Positions 21,796 through 32,435 are shown, counted from the stretch's first letter. The stretch is DNA of 64,000 nt from Gigaspora margarita (GCA_009809945.1 WTPW01000324.1:335405-399404), one strand, 5' to 3'. The notes: generated by a model from the letters alone, not told the origin. Made by a program: numbers and translations.

Positions 21796-23194
21796 GTACT
21801 AGTTCGCGAGTGAGCGACAGTAGCATCATAGTAGCATCATAGTAAAATTTGGTGAAAATTTAATATAAATTTTTATATTAATATGTAATCTGCAGCTGCT
21901 ACAAAGTAAACTTAATTTTTTACTAAGTTAACGATACATGTCCACTAATTGAAAGTTGTAGAGCTCGTCGAGACACATCTAACAGTGGTTAGACATTGTA
22001 ACTATTATTTCGGGAGAGATATGTATTTAACCGATTTAACTCTAATAGTTACGGGAAAAATATGACTGAACTTGGTTATAGAATTTGAATAGTACGGGTT
22101 TAATGGGACAGATAATAACGAGAGATGGAAAAGAATCTCAGATCAATGTTTATAATAATACGAAAATAGACTACAACGGGTCAAAAGACTTTCGATAAAA
22201 AAAATATGCAAAAGGACTCTTCAGCACAACTTAAGCTTACTTCCTTTTTTTATTTTTTTACAATCGAAGAGGAAATTCTGCTTTATTAAACTCAAAATAT
22301 TGGTGCTTATATACATTTAGGTTTATTATACTACACGTTTGACGCGTTAGCACGTTAATCGTGCAACCCGCCACCTAATGTGATACAAAAATAATAATTT
22401 TAAGCCCATCACGTTGAACGTGTTATCTCTTAATTTCTAAGCCATAAAATTTCCCCGCCACTGCACGTTTGACGTGATAGCACGTTGAGCGTGCTATAAT
22501 GCTGAGGTAAACAGAGTAACGATATGTGCTAACAGGTTTCTTTGATAAAAATAAATAAATAAATAAATAGATTTTCTAATGTCACAAATTGTAATTTGTG
22601 ACAACATCCAAATCGGCCCAGTGGATGGCGAGATATCGTCGAAAAACAATTGGCCGACTATATAAAATTCTATGTAAACAAATATTGTTTAGGCCGTTCG
22701 AAGTTGATTCTTTGGTTAACATCACTTTTCCAGGACTCTCAGGAGGGGGGGGGAGGGGGATAAAATGAAACGAACATATAAAAATGAACAAAGATGGGCC
22801 AATTTGATTGGTTGATATAAATCAGGTGACTGACGAGAATCATCTAGCGTTTTGATAGGCTGTTCGTTTTCGGAGAGAGGTGGGGGAGACTTCAACTGGG
22901 GGGTGATGTTAACCAAAAAATTAACTTCAAACGGCCTTATATGAGATTTTATATAGTCGGCCAATCGTTTTTCGACGATATCTCACCATCCACTGGGCCG
23001 ATTTGGAAGATCTAACCACCGTTAGATGCGTCTCGACGAGCTCTACAACTTTCAATTAGTGGACATGTATCGTTAACTTAGTAAAAAAATTAACTTACTT
23101 TGTAGCAGCTGATTACATATTAATATAAAAATTTATATTAAATTTTCACCACATTTTACTATAAAATTACTGTCGCTCACTCGCGAACTAGTAC
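21796..23194. mobile_element. Long-TIR DNA element inserted at TTAA/TA
   Basis: Ends are GTACTAGTTCGCGAGTGAGC and its inverse. The arms continue inward for about 300 bp in total, including CATGTCCACTAATTGAAAG and CGAAAAACAATTGGCCGAC and their inverses. TTAA flanks both ends (21792-21795 and 23195-23198), while copy 1 of the host repeat has a single TTAA at that place. A TTAA or a TA duplication would both fit. No transposase is seen. The left arm is broken by an insertion at about 21993-22604. Confidence 0.75.
21993..22604. mobile_element. Nested ~610-bp insertion in the left arm of the long-TIR element
   Basis: The left arm stops after GTGGTTAGA and resumes at CATCCAAATCGGCCCAGTGG, whereas the right arm is continuous across this point. 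The inserted stretch ends in a palindrome, TGTCACAAATTGTAATTTGTGACA in two halves (22580-22603). It also carries two related GC-richer patches with CACGTTTGACG and AGCACGTT words near 22333-22365 and 22463-22498. Family unknown. Confidence 0.55.
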
Positions 23195-23315
23195 TTAAAT
23201 AAATAACAAATGCTATTATGAATAAAAGTTGATAACTGTATACGTATTATTATTTCTTTAACCACCAATTTCATGTGAGGCGAGTAATAATATTTTCAAA
23301 AATTAGGCCTTTATA

Positions 23316-23642
23316 CACGAATCATGCCTAACCCTCCTTAACCCGGGTCACCCGAATTTTGACCCGTGACCCGCATAACCCGTGGCATTTTCAGACCCGT
23401 ACGGGTCAAACCCGACCCGGGTAACTGCACTATATATAGCAATTCATCAGCAATTACATCACAATGATCTAATGGCATAGTTGTAATCTGTAAATTATAA
23501 ATGAAATTCATTATTCCTACCAAAAAAAGAATCAGCATAGGCCACGCCCAAAAGTTGAACGGAACCATCCCTCTCACAGCATGTCTAATTTAACCAGCGA
23601 AGTGAAAGTGATGGTGATCATGTGATCAAAAAGAGGAGCAAG
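23316..23642. other. GACCCG/CGGGTC-rich patch and short spacer
   Basis: From 23337 to 23430 the words ACCCGGGTC, GACCCGTGACCCG and CGGGTCAAACCCGACCC alternate. They resemble the GC-rich ends of the element at 20391-20958 and the patch near 2535-2695. No gene recognised. The long minus-strand reading frame over this patch has no coding character. Confidence 0.45.
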
Positions 23643-23990
23643 CAGGGACGATGATTTTCTGCGGTGATTAAACTCAAATTCTGCGGTGATTAAATTTAAT
23701 TTCTGCGATTATCTGCAAGATAAAATTGTAGCAAATTTCTGCGATAAAAAATCCTGTTTCTGCACTCAAAACTTGGTTTAATACTAATGTTCCGACCGCG
23801 CTCGTATTTTATGTTAATTGATTGTCTATCCTTCCGAAACTCTCCGCCAAAATTCGCAATTTGATTGGATCCTGGTCAAATTTTAAGTCAATTTTGCAAT
23901 TATCTGTGATAAAATCCAATTTCTGCAAAAATGGGTGAAATTCTGCGAATTCTGCGGTATTCTGCATTTTGCAGAAAATCATCGTCCCTG
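23643..23990. mobile_element. hAT-type MITE, 348 bp, with perfect 8-bp target duplication
   Basis: Termini are CAGGGACGATGATTTTCTGC and its exact inverse. They are flanked by GGAGCAAG on both sides (23635-23642 and 23991-23998), an exact 8-bp duplication. The interior repeats TTCTGCGGTGATTAAA-like units and has no coding frame. The intact duplication and perfect ends suggest a relatively recent insertion. Confidence 0.88.
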
Positions 23991-23998
23991 GGAGCAAG

Positions 23999-24755
23999 CC
24001 ACACGATGACAAAGCCACTCCATTACTGGTCAGAGCCAAGGCATGTGAAATCAGGAACCAGCGGCCAAAGAAGGAATCCGGGCGTGGGAAGATCAAAATG
24101 ACAATCAGAGCCACGCACTCTCGGCGAAAAAAAAGCAAACAAACGCTGCAGGAAATATAATTATAAAAAAGGGGCTAATCGCCTAGGCCGAAAAATTGTG
24201 GAAGCGAGGGTTTTCGCCACCCACCTACCCACCCAAGAACAGGGGAACACGTGATTCCATCATTCCGTCACGAATCGCTCCATCACCTACAGACGGCTTG
24301 CTTCGGCAGGCAGGGAATGGCCCCACCAGCTAATCCTACGACGACTCCCAGTGTACTTCTTCGCGAGATGTCTCACCGCCCTGGCAATACTCAATTTACT
24401 ATCATGTAATTCTGTCAAATTTCAATAAATATCACTTCCGGCCCATAAATTATCTGCCGACGTAATTCAAATAAAACAGTACATGTCGGGTGAAGCGAGT
24501 ACTTTTCGATCCTTAAAAAATCTACTCAATATACGTGATTATACACGTGATATACTGCACATCCAATGATTGATTTGAATACACCACCCAAGGTTCTGCA
24601 CACAGACAGTGGCCTGTAAACCTTCGTACTTCGTACTACGTTCCTGACATGAAACTACAAAATTTATATAGTCATCAGGTTTCACAAGCAAATCTAGTAT
24701 AAATGTTTGTTACAGTATTTAATGATGAATTTTCTTTTTTTGTTTATACGCAAAC
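23999..24755. other. GC-richer island upstream of the Sel1 gene
   Basis: From about 23999 to 24400 the base composition is clearly more GC-rich than nearly all other sequence here, with words such as CCACCCACCTACCCACC and GAATGGCCCCACCAG. No protein domain is recognised in its frames. It may be an old insertion, a transferred fragment or an upstream regulatory region of the gene at 24756. Confidence 0.4.
24698..24704 (+). promoter_or_regulatory. Candidate TATA box of the Sel1 gene
   Basis: TATAAAT lies 58 bp upstream of the ATG at 24756. Chance is possible in AT-rich DNA. Confidence 0.3.
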
Positions 24756-25187
24756 ATGAGTCAAACTGGGAAAGAACTTTACGAGTTAGGATGGAAATAT
24801 GAGAATGGTATCGACATCAAGAAAGATGAATGTAAAGCTTTTGAATATTATCAAAAATCAGCTGAAAAGGATGATGCTGACGGAATATTTCATCTTGGTC
24901 GTTGTTATCAAAAGGGAATTGGAGTTGAAGAAAATAATGACAAAGCATTCAAATGTTATATGAAATTATTATCTGAGAAGCGTAATGCTAAAGGAGCACA
25001 TAATATCGCTTTTTGTTATTTAAAAGGAATTGGAACTAAAAAAGACGAAAAAAAGGCATTAGAATATTTCATGGAATCAGCAAAAATGGGACATCTTAGC
25101 GGTGCATTTAAAGTCGGAGACTGTTATCGAAATGGAATTGGAACACATAGAGATTTACAACGAGCAAATCATTGGTATCGAAAGTAA
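24756..25187 (+). CDS. Sel1-repeat protein, or N-terminal exon of a Sel1-kinase
   Basis: Encodes 143 residues made of about four Sel1-like repeats of ~36 residues, each with a core like GxxxLGxCYxxGIGxxxDxxKAxxYYxKxAEKG. Sel1 repeats are alpha-helical solenoids used as protein scaffolds. The frame ends WYRK-stop, but a GT donor (GTAAGC, 25184) overlaps the stop, so it could splice towards the kinase exon that starts near 25361. The donor leaves two bases and the kinase frame needs one, so I could not join them cleanly. Either a further exon exists or these are separate genes. The predicted product is cytosolic; no signal peptide or membrane segment. Confidence 0.65.
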   Translation: MSQTGKELYELGWKYENGIDIKKDECKAFEYYQKSAEKDDADGIFHLGRCYQKGIGVEENNDKAFKCYMKLLSEKRNAKGAHNIAFCYLKGIGTKKDEKKALEYFMESAKMGHLSGAFKVGDCYRNGIGTHRDLQRANHWYRK

Positions 25188-25360
25188 GCGTAAATTTTTT
25201 TTAACTTTCGTTTTTCTTTTTAAACTATTAATAGTATTATAATATGAAATAGGAACCCGGATTTATTTTCAGGTATCTTTAATATTATTATGAGGTTTAC
25301 TGTTTTTTATATCCTTAAATTGCAACGCTCTCAATATTTTTATAAAATCTTTTTTTATAG

Positions 25361-26480
25361 AAGTGATTAAATCATCATATGAGAACTCCCATATCAGTGA
25401 TGATATAAAACAAATTTTAAATGACGAAAGATATCGATTATCATGGATTCCCTATAGCGAATTTAGAAATATTAAAGAGATAGGACAAGGTGGATTTGCG
25501 ACAGTATACAAATCTAATTGGATATTGAATAGAAAAGGAGAGCAATATTCATTTAGTCTTGCTCTTAAAATAATCAAAAATTCAAATAGTCAAACTCAAG
25601 AATTCGCTGAGGAGGTAATCATTATGATACTTTATTTTAAATCTTGTATTAATCTTGTATTAATTGTTAATAATTAAAATTTTAGTTAAAACTGTATTGT
25701 GAAATTGGATATGAAAATCCTTCATTCTTACAATGTCATGGAATATCACAACATCCTGAATCTGGGGAATATATCATTGTTTTAAGATACGCAAAAAAAG
25801 GATCTTTACGCAATAATCTTAGTAAAGTATCACAATTAAAATGGAAAGATAAATTAAATTTACTACATTGTATCGCTTCCGATCTTGAATCAATTCATTC
25901 ACATGAATTAATTCACCGTGATTTACATAATGGAAATATATTACAAGATTATCTAAAAAGTGCTTATATCACAGACTTAGGACTTACATCAACTGTGAAT
26001 ATAGAAAATGATACATGCATTATGGGTGTTATGCCTTATGTTGCACCAGAAGTTTTACAAGGAAAACCATTTACACAAGCTGCCGATATTTATAGCTTTG
26101 GAGTCATCATGACAGAAGTATCAACCGGGCAAAAAACTTTTGATGGTGAATCATTTGATACTAGTTTCGCGGTAAAGATTTGTCAGGGATTGCGTCGTCC
26201 TGAATGTGCTCCTGGAACACCCGATTACTATATTAAATTAGCGAAACGCTGTATGGATAAAAGTCCGGACAAGCGTCCTTCCGCAGCTTTTATTAGTGGT
26301 AATATTATTCATTGGCTTGACGAACTTAATCAAGATGATAGCGAAGTCAAAAAGCAATTCTTGGAGGCCGACGAGTTCGTAAGCAAATTAGTAGATGAAC
26401 AAAAGCAAAAGCATCCTGACAGTTATTACACTTCAAAGCTCATAAATACGCACGAGATTACATTAAGATTGGTAAAATGA
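25361..26480 (+). CDS. TKL-like protein kinase, catalytically complete
   Basis: Two exons join in phase 0: about 25361-25614 and 25686-26480. The product carries WIPYSEFRNIKEIGQGGFATVY (glycine loop, in two parts WIPYSEF and GQGGFATVY), ALKII (lysine), HRDLHNGN (intact catalytic loop), TDLGLT (DLG replacing DFG), and APE, and ends ITLRLVK. Unlike the kinase at 10373, it keeps HRD and has no interruption. The WIPY hinge before the kinase domain and the DLGL motif are typical of the Rhizophagus-type expansion. The real start is uncertain: no ATG lies in a good position, so an upstream exon, perhaps the Sel1 ORF, is likely. Function is inferred as Ser/Thr or Tyr signalling; substrate unknown. 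Confidence 0.75.
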
Positions 26481-26873
26481 AACTCGTCAGCAGAAAAGTG
26501 GATTATATAGAAATTTTTGGCAATTGTTAATTCTTTTTTATACTATATATGTATTTTTTTTTTCTACAAAAACTAACCGTTACATTTTTTTTTTGTACCT
26601 ATGGCTAAGAGATTTGAGGGTTTGAAGGGTTTGGAAAAGATAGTTTGACTTGGTGTGAATTAGTTTGTAAATGTAATTGTATTTGAAGTGGAATTGGGCT
26701 GTTTATATTTTTGATAATTCTTGTCGTGTGAGGTGATTTGATATTATTAATAAGTATTATGAGTGCAAAAATTGGCTCGTATATTAATTGGTGACTGTCG
26801 GATGGTCACTCAACCCGGTGTGACCCGATTTTGCTGGACATAAGTGCAACCTATTAAATATGTATCATTACTA
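26481..26873. other. 3' flank of the kinase
   Basis: AT-rich spacer with a short GGTCACTCAACCCGG patch near 26804-26830, related to the GGGTNACCC repeats elsewhere. No gene seen. Confidence 0.45.
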
Positions 26874-27351
26874 ATCATTACGGCTAATTTGGTTTTTTGG
26901 ACCTTTTTTTTAGTCACTAAAACTGTAAAATTTGATCAAATTTTATTGACGCCCCTTAAAATTATAATTCTTTGTTAAATGTTGGACAATCAATTGACTT
27001 GTACGTCACTGCAAAGTCCCCAAAAATAAAAAAACACAAAAGAGAACTACCGTCTAACCGATTACCCAACCCTCGAACCGATTACTTTTTTCAGAAAAAA
27101 ATAATTATTAATGGCGTAATTATTAGAGTGGGCAATCACGCACTTATCAGTGCGAGGTGCTTAATCAGCACATATTTTAATTTAGATTATTGATTGTCAT
27201 TAGTCATATAACAATTAATTCCTCTTACTTTATACGTACGAATGTAATTATTATTATTAAATAGATAGACTTAAAATAATTATTATTTTTAATTGATTAA
27301 TTATACGTATATTATTTTTTTAATGGCTATTTAAATTATTGTTTAGTTATT

Positions 27352-28057
27352 ATGAATTCGACAAAACTTTCTGCTGAAATAACGAATTCAAATAATGAAA
27401 GTTCCAAAAATCAAAAAGTATCTAAGCCTTACCAATGCACTTTATGTCAAATAAAACGATTCAAAAGTATAAAAGGGCTTTATCAACATGAAACCCTCAA
27501 ACACTATGATTACAAAATACCACCATCCGATATTCCTTATTTACCTCCAAATGCAATTCAACAATTTCGTGAAACATTAATATTTTTTATTAAGAAACGA
27601 TTGCCACTTCATTTTAAAAAAACAGGAAAACAAACAATCAAAATACCATGTAGCGAAAGTCAATTTGTTGGAATATTTGGGTCATGGATTCAACGTTACT
27701 CACCTTGTAAAAGAAAGTATACATGTTTTTTTAAAGGTCAGAATGCAGATGCGACAATGGGAATGATATTGCAAGACAATGAATGGAGTGGTCGATGGTA
27801 TGAATTTGAACAAAAGGCATATGTAATGTTATACGTTGCATCGACATCTGATATTCAAAAAATGCCTGAAATGAAAGTAGAATGGCATATTGAAACAATA
27901 ACTGATGCTCATAAAAATACCATTTCTACGGGATTTATTATTATTAAATTTCAGATAGATTCAATTAGCTATCAAATTCAAAGGTAATTAAGTATTATTT
28001 TATAAATTTTATTAAATAATTACTGTATTAATATTTATTAATTTATTTAGAGAATAA
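27352..28057 (+). CDS. C2H2 zinc-finger protein of the two-gene element, 212 aa
   Basis: The first exon runs 27352-27983. A donor (AG|GTAATT) overlaps an in-frame stop, and splicing to 28051-28057 gives a product ending QRE. A C2H2 finger lies at residues ~29-46 (CTLC, then QHETLKH), a likely nucleic-acid or protein contact. The rest has no named domain but shows WIQRYSPCKRKYTCFF and WSGRWYEFEQKAY, and looks globular. The start is the first ATG in an otherwise stop-filled 5' region. It sits inside the TIRs, tail to tail with the 731-aa gene, so I infer an accessory protein for transposition such as DNA binding. It could also be a host gene carried along. Confidence 0.7.
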
Positions 28058-28068
28058 AATAATAATTT

Positions 28069-30336
28069 CTACTTCATATGAATATATTTGGGTTTTTTAA
28101 AAGCTAATGGTATTCTATTTTTAATGTAATATAATAATCTATTCTCATGCTGTAAAATTTCTAAAATTGCTGAATATTGAGTTTTATTTTTTCCACCATC
28201 TTTTAAAGTCCTATTAAAAAAGTATGTTGTTTGTTGATGGTTTTTTTTTTCAACTGGAGCACATGAAAACGCTTGAAGACCTAATTTGCTATGATTCTGA
28301 ATCATATTCGAAATATGATTACAAAGAAGATGCATGTAAGGTGTTATGTCAGATGGTTTATAAAGTCCTTTAATAAAACCTGGTGAATTAGGTATTCCTG
28401 AAGTTGGTGTTAAAAATAGTTCTATCCATTTTTTTGCCTTGTTTTCAAATTCATCTGCAGTAGTTTTAGTATTAAGCAATAACATATAAAGTTCATAAAA
28501 TTCATCCCAAAGTTGTCGAATGAGTATAGCTCTTTGTTGACTAAAAAGCTTAGTAAGATCAAATTCACAAAGCATTTTAAGCTTTTTATCTCCTGATAAT
28601 GAAGTAAACTTCCATGTACGTGAGTTATGATCCTGCCAGAAATTAAAAATAATACTAATTCGTTTCATTTCTTCGCCAATTATATTTCTAATTTCATTCG
28701 TATCAATATTAATCTCAGCTAATACCAAACTCCATAAACGGTCTGTAACTCTAAGCAATATATGAAGTTCATCTGGAATCCAATTTTCAAGTGGTATCAT
28801 AAAAAAGAGTGGTTGTCGAATATGTCCAGGACAAGAACTACGATTATTAAGAAGCATATGCATATCTTTTTTGTCCCAATGTTTATTATACAATCCTATT
28901 TCCTTTTTGGAGCATTTACAGTAAGGACAAAAATATATTGCATTCGCAGCATTTAGTCCTAGGCATAAAGCGAGAAATTTCCAATCAGATGAAAAATAGA
29001 ATATGACAGTCCATTTCATATTAAACTCATCAACAATTCCATTATTAGAAATGTCTTGTAAGTCTTGAATTAATGGTGCTAAAGCTTTTTGTAAAAGTTG
29101 ATAGTCTTCGATACCAGGATATAAAGCTACAGTATAATGCCGTTCAGGTATCCATAAATTATCAATATCATTTAGAATTGAACATGTTACCATAACATGT
29201 TTTACTTGGTGCCCCACATTTCTACCATCGCCTGAAATTCGCAACATAATTAAAGGATTATTTGGATCTAATATACCTTCATCAATGTAAAATGGAATTA
29301 TATATTTTAAAATGTTTTTGATACTTCTATAACCAGCCTTTCCAATTGACTCAGTTATACCACGAATTACTTCCTCATTATCAATGTGAATTTCTTCATT
29401 ATTTATTACAGATAGTGCTGAAGTATTTATATTAATATCTGTAACATAAAGAGGTATAATACCTTGCATTAAGTTATCAAGATTAAGTTTTTCATTACTA
29501 ATTATATATTCACGATCTAACTCTGTTGTAATTTTTGCCATTGAACGAAGAGCATTTCGTGAAATATAATTATAATCCATTGCATGAACATAAGCCAGTC
29601 TTTTTTGTTGTTCTAAAGCTTTATCTTTTGAATATTTTACTATCCAATCTTGATCGCCAACTGATAAAGTAAGAGTCTTTATTTGTAATTGATCCTTATG
29701 ATCTAAATATGTTGTTTCATTATTAATGAAATCACGAATTCCTTCACCAATATATTTAATTCGAGACTTTTTAGCTGAATTACTGAGAGTTTCAATAGGG
29801 CGAAAAACATTTGATCTACGGCGAGAATCTCTAACTTGTTCTACACATCTGAGTTGTAATCCAAATACTATTGTCCCTGATAATGTTGATGTTCCTTCAG
29901 AGTTGTAAGTCTTTTCAAAAATTGCTTTTTAATATATAGTAAATTTTAAAAAATATATATTAAAAAAAAAAAACTTTTTTACCTGAGCGAATAAATTTGC
30001 CGCATGAGTTGCACTTTTCCATGACTCAATTGTATGTATCCCGAATTCAATTTTAAAACAAGGCTTTAATAGAACCTTATTATTTATATTGTGATACATG
30101 TAATTAATAGAACATGTTACATTTCGTATTTTGTTTTTTTTACCCCAGCTAACTACAACTTTGTAATCATCAGGAATTCTATAACAATTATTTTTTTTTT
30201 TTTGAGTTTTAGCAAGAATAGATTGTGCCGGATAATGACCTTCAGAAATAATCATATAATAGTAAGTGCCACTAGATCTATTTCTGTATTCAATTTCAGG
30301 TTTTTTAGGATAATCATGAAGTTCTTCTGAATCCAT
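28069..30336 (-). CDS. Putative RNase H-like transposase of the two-gene element, 731 aa
   Basis: Two exons on the minus strand, 30336-29983 and 29910-28069, join in phase 0 (CAG|GTAAAA donor, GAAAAG acceptor). There is no stop in 731 codons. The second half contains IMLRISGDGRN (Asp ~346), VIFYFSSDWKFLALCLGL (Asp ~427) followed directly by a CPYCKC cysteine cluster (~446-451), and WIPDELHILLRVTD (~495-508). Acidic residues at strand ends followed by a cysteine insert recall DDE/D transposases with an RNase H fold. That is inference from pattern, not a domain match. The end has SCAPVEKKNHQQT and an FNRTLKDGG motif. No membrane segment. Its place within inverted repeats supports a transposase role. 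The alternative is a domesticated nuclear protein. Confidence 0.6.
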
Positions 30337-30919
30337 AGTTATTTTAAATCGAAAGAGAAATTGTATAAAAAATATTTTAAATAATGATTGCGGTTATGAT
30401 GATCAAGTATAAGATTTACAATCGAACAATAAAAAAACTTCATATAGTATTACAATTTGCGAGTACTGTACATCACTAATAAATCAATGTAAACATTCCG
30501 TTATATGTATATTACTTTGTTTAATTAATTTTATATAACATTGCTATTAATATAATTAAAAAACGATTATCATCATATCGGTATGTGATTTAAATGCATG
30601 GCTTTAAATAAGAAAATATCGATAAATTCGTTATTATATGAACGATTATCATTATAGACAGGATCGATTTATACAAAGGCACCTAAATATACTGCATTTA
30701 TAGAGAAAAATTTCACCCGAAAGTAAAAGAAATGTAATAACGATAATTATAATTATATAGTAAGCAATAAATTACATCATAAGCGTTACTTATTTTTAAT
30801 TACGCAATTATGTTGTAATAGGTAATACAAAAATTTACACCGCCAAACGATAATCCCGCCCCTACAGATCAGTTAATACCCTTAAATTTTGGGGTACAAT
30901 CCAAATTAGCCGTAATGAT

Positions 30920-31430
30920 TTTTATTTTATGAATGCAAAAAAATTTCAATCAATCTTGAGATATTATCTAAATATATTTCACATTTTATAAATAACTATT
31001 AAATTTATTGATTACTTGAAATATATTCCCTAGTAGGGTTTCCTCAAGATATGTTTCATTTGTTAAAGTTAATGCACTTTAACAAAATAATCATTTTTTA
31101 TAGGATTTTAAAAATCGAAATTTTCTATGAATTAAAGGAACGAACCGGAGGACTTACATTTCACTAAAAACATGTAGTTGAAAGCATAATCATTAATAAA
31201 AGTGATTATATAAATAAAAACATTTATAACTTGATTGAAAATAAATAAGTTTTTTTAATATCTTTAAAAAATATTTCATCCTTTAACTGATATATATTCT
31301 TGAGAATTAATTCTGAAATCCTCTCTTAAAGTATTATGATGTATTTGATTGAATTCCATTTAATATGATTTTTTATATTTTTACTTTATCAAAATCTAAT
31401 TATTCAAATAGGAGTCAATGATTCATTTAA
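30920..31430. other. Spacer after the two-gene element
   Basis: AT-rich. It contains CCGGAGGACTTACATT near 31147, also found in the element at 3838. No gene seen. Confidence 0.45.
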
Positions 31431-32262
31431 AAATAATGGGGTTTCAAAATTAACAAAAAAGTGGCGCATTTTAAACTAGGTAGGATTTTTTTTAAATAGC
31501 GTTATTAGGGGATTTGTATTATTAATTTCCTGGGAGTTTAAAAATTACAGCAGAGATTCCCGATGATCATAGGATACAGATGGCCCGAAGGGTCATCTGC
31601 ATCATATGATCATCGGGAATCTCTGCTGTAATTTTTAAGCTCACAGGAAATTCATGAGTAATACCCTGACTTACGTTGTTCATGCCTACCTTCATTATAA
31701 TTTTCACATGATTATTTGTGACCGGGAATCTTCCCATGGAAGATTCCCGGTCATGATATGATCTCGTGGGAAATTATAATGAAGGTAGGCATGAACAACA
31801 AATAGTAAGGCAGGGTATTACATAATTAAAATCAGAGAATCTTATTTAATTTTTCCGATTTATAATTCAACATAGTAAAAATACTATTTAAAAATCCTAC
31901 TTATTTTCAAAATACATCACTATGATTTGTTAATTATGAAACCCCCTATTAGGGAGTTTCATAATTAAAATCAGAGAATCTTATTTTATTTTTCCGATTT
32001 ATAATTCAATATAGTAAAAATATATTTAAATCCTACTTATATTCAAAATACGTCACTTATTTGTTAATTATGAAACCCCTATTACAGTATTACTTTATTG
32101 AATTATGAATCGGAAAAATAAAAATAAGATTCTCTGATTTTGATTCTGAAACCCAATAATGAAAATAAGTAGGAATTTTTAAATAGCATTTTTACTATAT
32201 TGAATTATAAATCGGAAAAATAAAATAAGGTTCTCTTATTTTAATTTTGAAACCCCCTAATA
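31431..32262. repeat. Cluster of two perfect hairpins and four copies of a ~130-bp repeat
   Basis: Hairpin 1 (about 31530-31652) has arms with TTACAGCAGAGATTCCCGAT and GATCATCGGGAATCTCTGC. Hairpin 2 (about 31673-31802) has long outer arms with CATGCCTACCTTCATTATAA and an inner stem GACCGGGAATCTTCC. Next come two direct copies (about 31826-31950 and 31955-32085) and two inverted copies (about 32095-32160 and 32150-32262) of a unit with AGAGAATCTTATTT and TTTCCGATTTATAATTCA. The boundary word is GAAACCCCCTA or its inverse. Non-coding. Confidence 0.65.
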
Positions 32263-32435
32263 ATGCTTCCAAACGAAATCTTGGAAGTCTTTATAAAATT
32301 TCCAGATTTTCATTTAGCGATATCCACTTAAGATTGAGTTAAGCTTCGTTTAAATTTCAAGATTTTTTGAATTGAAATTTGAACGGCAACTTTTGAACTT
32401 CAATGTCATGTGAACATTAATGATCATTTTAGATG

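Larger units (their letters stand above)
20085..23315 (+). repeat. Copy 2 of the zinc-knuckle repeat family, with nested insertions
   Basis: The flanks of this interval align with copy 1 (1241-2515): the AATAAAGCTCACAAAATTT block, the TGCCCAGGTAATTTTG block, the zinc knuckle NTCGKCCEKGHNILTC near 21560-21620, and the tail AGTTGATAACTGTATA near 23228. Two elements absent from copy 1 interrupt it: a hAT-like element at 20391-20958 and a long-TIR element at 21796-23194. Copy 1 therefore serves as the empty site. Between them, 20985-21200 holds an extra stretch related to 37880-38060. Confidence 0.7.
26874..30919. mobile_element. Two-gene TIR element (C2H2 protein plus transposase-like protein)
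   Basis: The left end reads ATCATTACGGCTAATTTGG at 26874 and the right end is its exact inverse finishing at 30919, a 19-bp perfect terminal inverted repeat with weaker similarity further in. The 4,046-bp interval holds exactly two intact convergent genes, a C2H2-finger gene (27352-28057, plus) and a 731-aa gene (28069-30336, minus), whose stop codons are only 11 bases apart. No target duplication was recognised; ATCATTAC is repeated once more just left of the element (26864). I could not assign it to a known superfamily. Intact genes suggest recent activity or selection. Confidence 0.6.

Noticed and set aside
23338-24160. Minus and plus frames over the GACCCG patch and hAT MITE
   Set aside because: They cross element boundaries and depend on repeat composition.
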